Assembly: GCA_947585795.1 (NCBI GenBank)
Contig: CANPXG010000023.1
Span: 1 to 34,485 of the forward strand
Reading direction: 5' to 3'
DNA from: an uncultured Clostridia bacterium
GTDB taxonomy: Bacteria; Bacillota; Clostridia; UBA1381
DNA length: 34,485 bases
Positions 31,717 to 34,485 of this stretch are shown piece by piece (position 1 is the first letter of the stretch; each line of letters starts with the position of its first letter). The position numbers were made by a program, and so were the translations under genes. The notes under the pieces are model-generated. The model had not been told where the DNA came from, made no database searches, and worked only from the letters and a program-made list of their open reading frames with translations.

Positions 31717-32790
31717 ATGGCGGTAAAGAAAAACGACGATTTATTAAAGCTTAAAAAACAATTGAAGGACGGGGCGCTCTCGCCGCTTTACGTGTTTTAC
31801 GGCGAGGAGGAGTTTCTGCGCGGCGTGTACGTAAAGCGCGTCGGCGATCTCGTGCCCGACGGCGGATTTCCCGAGTTTAACCGTATAGTCCTAAACGGCG
31901 CGGATATACCGTTTTCCGACTATGACGACGCTTGGGAGGGTTTTCCGATGATGGCGGAAAAGAGGCTCATCCACATAAAGGACAGCGGTATTTTCTCGTC
32001 AAAACGCGCCGTGGGCGGCGTTGGTACGGAGGAGAAAAAGGAGTTTTGGTCCGAGAAGTTTAAGCGTATTTCGGACGATACGGTAGTTATATTCGATGAG
32101 TCGAGCGTGGACAAGCGAAGCGCGCTTTACAAGGCGGCGGCGAAGGTCGGTACCGTGGTCGAGTTTAAGTACCTCAGTGACGCGGATCTTGTGACGTGGG
32201 TAATAAAACAGTGCCTTGACGCGAAGAAGCGGATAAGTAAGGAGAACGCGTATTACCTCGTGACGCTGTGCGATCCCGGGCTTGGTAATATAAATAACGA
32301 GCTTAATAAGCTGCTTGATTTTTGCGATAAGGAAATATACAGATCCGACATTGACAGAGTGGTGTCAAAGTCGATGCAGGTGATAGTGTTTGAGCTTACG
32401 GACGCAATCATGGCGGGAAACGCGCAGAAGGCTATGCGCGTGCTGGAGGATTTAAAGACGGTGAAGGAGAACGCGTTTACGCTTCTTTATCTGTTGTTTT
32501 CGTCGTTTGAGAAGATGCTCCGCGCGAAGCTTATGAACAGCGCGCCGATCGGTGAGGTGGCGGCGAAGCTGGGCGTGCCGCCGTTTATCGCGCGAAAGTA
32601 TATTGACGGCGCAGCGGGGTTTGACACCGACGCGCTCGTGTACATGACAAGGCGCGTCGCGGAGATAGACCTTGAGATAAAAGAGGGACGTATCGATGAT
32701 TGGTCGGCGCTCGAACAGTACGTTACGGAGTGCATACATTACGGTCAGGTGAAGAAAATAAATTCAAATAAAAGGAGAGAGGTATTATGA
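31717..32790 (+). CDS. holA: DNA polymerase III subunit delta
   Basis: The protein has 357 residues, typical of HolA. It opens the sliding clamp as part of the clamp loader. Visible family features are SPLYVFYGEEEFLRGVYVKRV near the N-terminus, a degenerate Walker-like region, FPMMAEKRLIHIKDSGIF, then NINNELNKLLDF and KSMQVIVFELTDAIMAGNAQKAM, with the C-terminal collar (KLGVPPFIARKYI). It follows comEC by 2 bp, and its stop overlaps the next gene's start (ATGA). Confidence 0.93.
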   Translation: MAVKKNDDLLKLKKQLKDGALSPLYVFYGEEEFLRGVYVKRVGDLVPDGGFPEFNRIVLNGADIPFSDYDDAWEGFPMMAEKRLIHIKDSGIFSSKRAVGGVGTEEKKEFWSEKFKRISDDTVVIFDESSVDKRSALYKAAAKVGTVVEFKYLSDADLVTWVIKQCLDAKKRISKENAYYLVTLCDPGLGNINNELNKLLDFCDKEIYRSDIDRVVSKSMQVIVFELTDAIMAGNAQKAMRVLEDLKTVKENAFTLLYLLFSSFEKMLRAKLMNSAPIGEVAAKLGVPPFIARKYIDGAAGFDTDALVYMTRRVAEIDLEIKEGRIDDWSALEQYVTECIHYGQVKKINSNKRREVL

Positions 32791-34485
32791 AAAAGAGAAT
32801 TGCAGCCTTGATTACGGTTGCGGCGCTTATTGCGGGCGTGATGCCCGTAATGGCGGCGAACGGTGCGGCAGAGCCTATGTTGCGCTACACGTTTGACAAT
32901 AAAAATCCGCTTGCCGACGAAAACGGCAAAAACGAATTAAAGCTCACGGGCGGCGCGTCCGTTACCGACGGCGGCAACATCGGCAAGGCTCTCACTCTTG
33001 ACGGCGTTGACGGCTATGCGCTTTTGCCCAAAGGTATTTTGACCGATAGTTTTACGGTCGCGTCGTGGGTGAGGATAGACCGTTTTACGACGTGGGGACG
33101 AGTGTTCGACTTCGGAACGGACGCGAACAACAATTTCTTTTTCGCTCCGTACTCGGGCAGCACGGCGAGAATTGAGATGAAGTCGCCCGCGGGTACGGAC
33201 ACTATGGACACGGTGCAGGAAACGGAGCGCGACTGGGTACATTACGCCGTCACGTATGAAAACGGTACGTTAAATTATTACAGAAACGGTCTGCTCGTCG
33301 ATACAAAATCCAACATGACCGTAAAGCCGAGCGATATTAAGGACACGTTAAATTACATAGGTAAGTCGCACTACGACGGCGACGCGTATCTCGCGGCGGC
33401 GGTCGACGATTTCCGCGTGTACGACAAGGCGCTTAGCGCCGACGAGATATCCGCCGTGTTCGCGGAGGGTGAAATCAACCCCGAGATATTTTTAAAGTCG
33501 TATCAAATAGAGGACGGACAGATTTTGACGGGCGGTAAAATAGAGCTGCCGCGCGCGGACGGTATGAGTTGGAGCGTGGATAAGCCCGACGTTATAAACG
33601 CGGACACGGGCGAGGTGACGCGCGCAGGCGCGGCGCAAACGGTGATTTTGACGCAGGAGTACGGCGGCGTGTCGAGGACGTACACGGCGTATGTGCCCGC
33701 CGCGAACGAAGCGCCGTTTACGGTCGATATTGACGCGTCCGACAGGTCGAAGGACGTTTCCGATATTATGTGGGGACTGTTTTTCGAGGATATAAACAGT
33801 TCCGCCGACGGCGGCTTGTACGCGGAAATGGTGCAAAATCGTTCGTTTGAGATCGCGGCGGAAGGTAATTTGTACTCGTGGGAAACGTCGGGTGACGCGA
33901 AAATTAATACAGAAAACCCGATGAACGAAAATAATCCGACGTATATCACGCTCGGCAAGGGTGCGAGTATAACGAATGACGGATATATGGGTATGAGCGT
34001 TAAAAAGGACGCTGTCTATAACTTTTCCGCGCGTGTGCGCGGCAACGCTGATTTGACCGTTTCGGTCGGCGGCGCGTCAGCAGAGGTCAAAGCCGACGGC
34101 TCGGACTGGCAGGAGGTAACGGCAGCTTTAACGGCTGCCGAAAGTGCGTCCGACGCGAAGCTTACCGTAAAGAATGCGGGTGAAGCGGTTGATATGGATA
34201 TGATTTCGCTTATCCCCGAGGACACGTACAAGGGTCACGGACTGCGCAAGGATCTAATGGAGGCTCTTGAGGCTATGCACCCGAAATTCCTCCGTTTCCC
34301 GGGTGGCTGCGCCGTTGAGGGCAATACCATGGACGTGGCGTGGAACTGGAAGGACACGGTCGGCGACGTTTCGGAGCGTAAGGAAATGGTAAATATCTGG
34401 AGTCCTACGGACGGCACATATCAAATGACCTACGGCTTGGGCTTTTACGAGTATTTCCAGATGTGCGAGGACTTGGGCATGGAAC
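32787..34485 (+). CDS. Secreted GH51 alpha-L-arabinofuranosidase, N-terminal LamG domain (partial)
   Basis: 566 residues are visible and the frame is still open at the window end. A signal peptide (MKKRIAALITVAALIAGVMP, cleaved near AANG) is followed by a LamG/concanavalin-like domain (about 30-220: YTFDNKNPLADENGK, TVASWVRIDRF, DDFRVYDKALS) and a short Ig-like linker (about 225-305). The GH51 N-terminal region begins at about 330 with IMWGLFFEDINSSADGGLYA and MVQNRSFE, and the barrel at KFLRFPGGCAVEGN. The acid/base and nucleophile Glu would lie beyond the window. It releases arabinose from arabinan or arabinoxylan outside the cell. AAAGGAGAGAGG precedes ATG 32787, inside the holA stop. Confidence 0.9.
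   Translation, partial: MKKRIAALITVAALIAGVMPVMAANGAAEPMLRYTFDNKNPLADENGKNELKLTGGASVTDGGNIGKALTLDGVDGYALLPKGILTDSFTVASWVRIDRFTTWGRVFDFGTDANNNFFFAPYSGSTARIEMKSPAGTDTMDTVQETERDWVHYAVTYENGTLNYYRNGLLVDTKSNMTVKPSDIKDTLNYIGKSHYDGDAYLAAAVDDFRVYDKALSADEISAVFAEGEINPEIFLKSYQIEDGQILTGGKIELPRADGMSWSVDKPDVINADTGEVTRAGAAQTVILTQEYGGVSRTYTAYVPAANEAPFTVDIDASDRSKDVSDIMWGLFFEDINSSADGGLYAEMVQNRSFEIAAEGNLYSWETSGDAKINTENPMNENNPTYITLGKGASITNDGYMGMSVKKDAVYNFSARVRGNADLTVSVGGASAEVKADGSDWQEVTAALTAAESASDAKLTVKNAGEAVDMDMISLIPEDTYKGHGLRKDLMEALEAMHPKFLRFPGGCAVEGNTMDVAWNWKDTVGDVSERKEMVNIWSPTDGTYQMTYGLGFYEYFQMCEDLGME

Overview
The window looks like a chromosomal segment of an anaerobic, plant-polysaccharide-using member of the Bacillota (class Clostridia), probably a gut bacterium. 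The clues are AGGAGG ribosome sites, a copper-amine-oxidase-type stalk domain, a phi-LC3/SPP1-type holin, an NlpC/P60 wall hydrolase with SH3 domains, and pectin-side-chain enzymes (GH88, GH78, GH51). Genus cannot be settled from sequence reading alone. Mean composition is moderate, but the region is a mosaic of AT-rich and GC-rich blocks.

Layout. 1-5.6 kb: the distal end of a prophage (tail fibre, Mtd-like fibre, collagen/beta-helix tail spike, small late proteins, holin, amidase endolysin). It ends in two terminators and a tRNA/tmRNA-like 3' end that looks like an attachment site. An oppositely oriented secreted stalk-domain protein sits at the left edge as a likely cargo gene. 5.6-9.0 kb: almost gene-free, packed with palindromes, two of the three copies of a dispersed hairpin repeat, an IS481-like insertion sequence, a 130-bp imperfect palindrome, and a tandem array of about five decayed copies of the 3' end of the neighbouring XRE-type regulator gene. 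9.0-11.9 kb: that regulator, a divergent membrane-protein gene broken by an in-frame amber codon, and a TPR membrane protein.

12.0-15.3 kb: panB-panC-panD (pantothenate synthesis) followed at short spacing by a GH88 unsaturated glucuronyl hydrolase, convergent with a MATE exporter. 16.7-17.3 kb: a second block of dispersed repeats. 17.4-24.5 kb: a GH78 alpha-L-rhamnosidase, then a promoter driving a hybrid histidine kinase whose stop overlaps the start of a lipoprotein solute-binding protein, probably a two-part sugar sensor.

24.5-27.6 kb: a 2,988-bp integrated element, bounded by 61-bp perfect direct repeats that are the 3' half of a tRNA-Leu(CAA) gene. It carries a tyrosine recombinase, an XRE-type protein, one small unknown ORF and about 330 bp of very dense inverted repeats, and nothing recognisable for replication or transfer. 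It restores the tRNA and supplies a hairpin downstream of it. This element and its structured non-coding block are the best candidates for an undescribed system. 27.6-34.5 kb: NlpC/P60 endopeptidase with a consensus promoter inside a palindrome, then comEC, holA and a secreted GH51 alpha-L-arabinofuranosidase with an N-terminal LamG-like domain that runs off the window; its start overlaps the holA stop.

Pectin-side-chain enzymes (GH88, GH78, GH51) and the sensor pair fit a pectin/rhamnogalacturonan lifestyle, although the genes are scattered rather than forming one locus.
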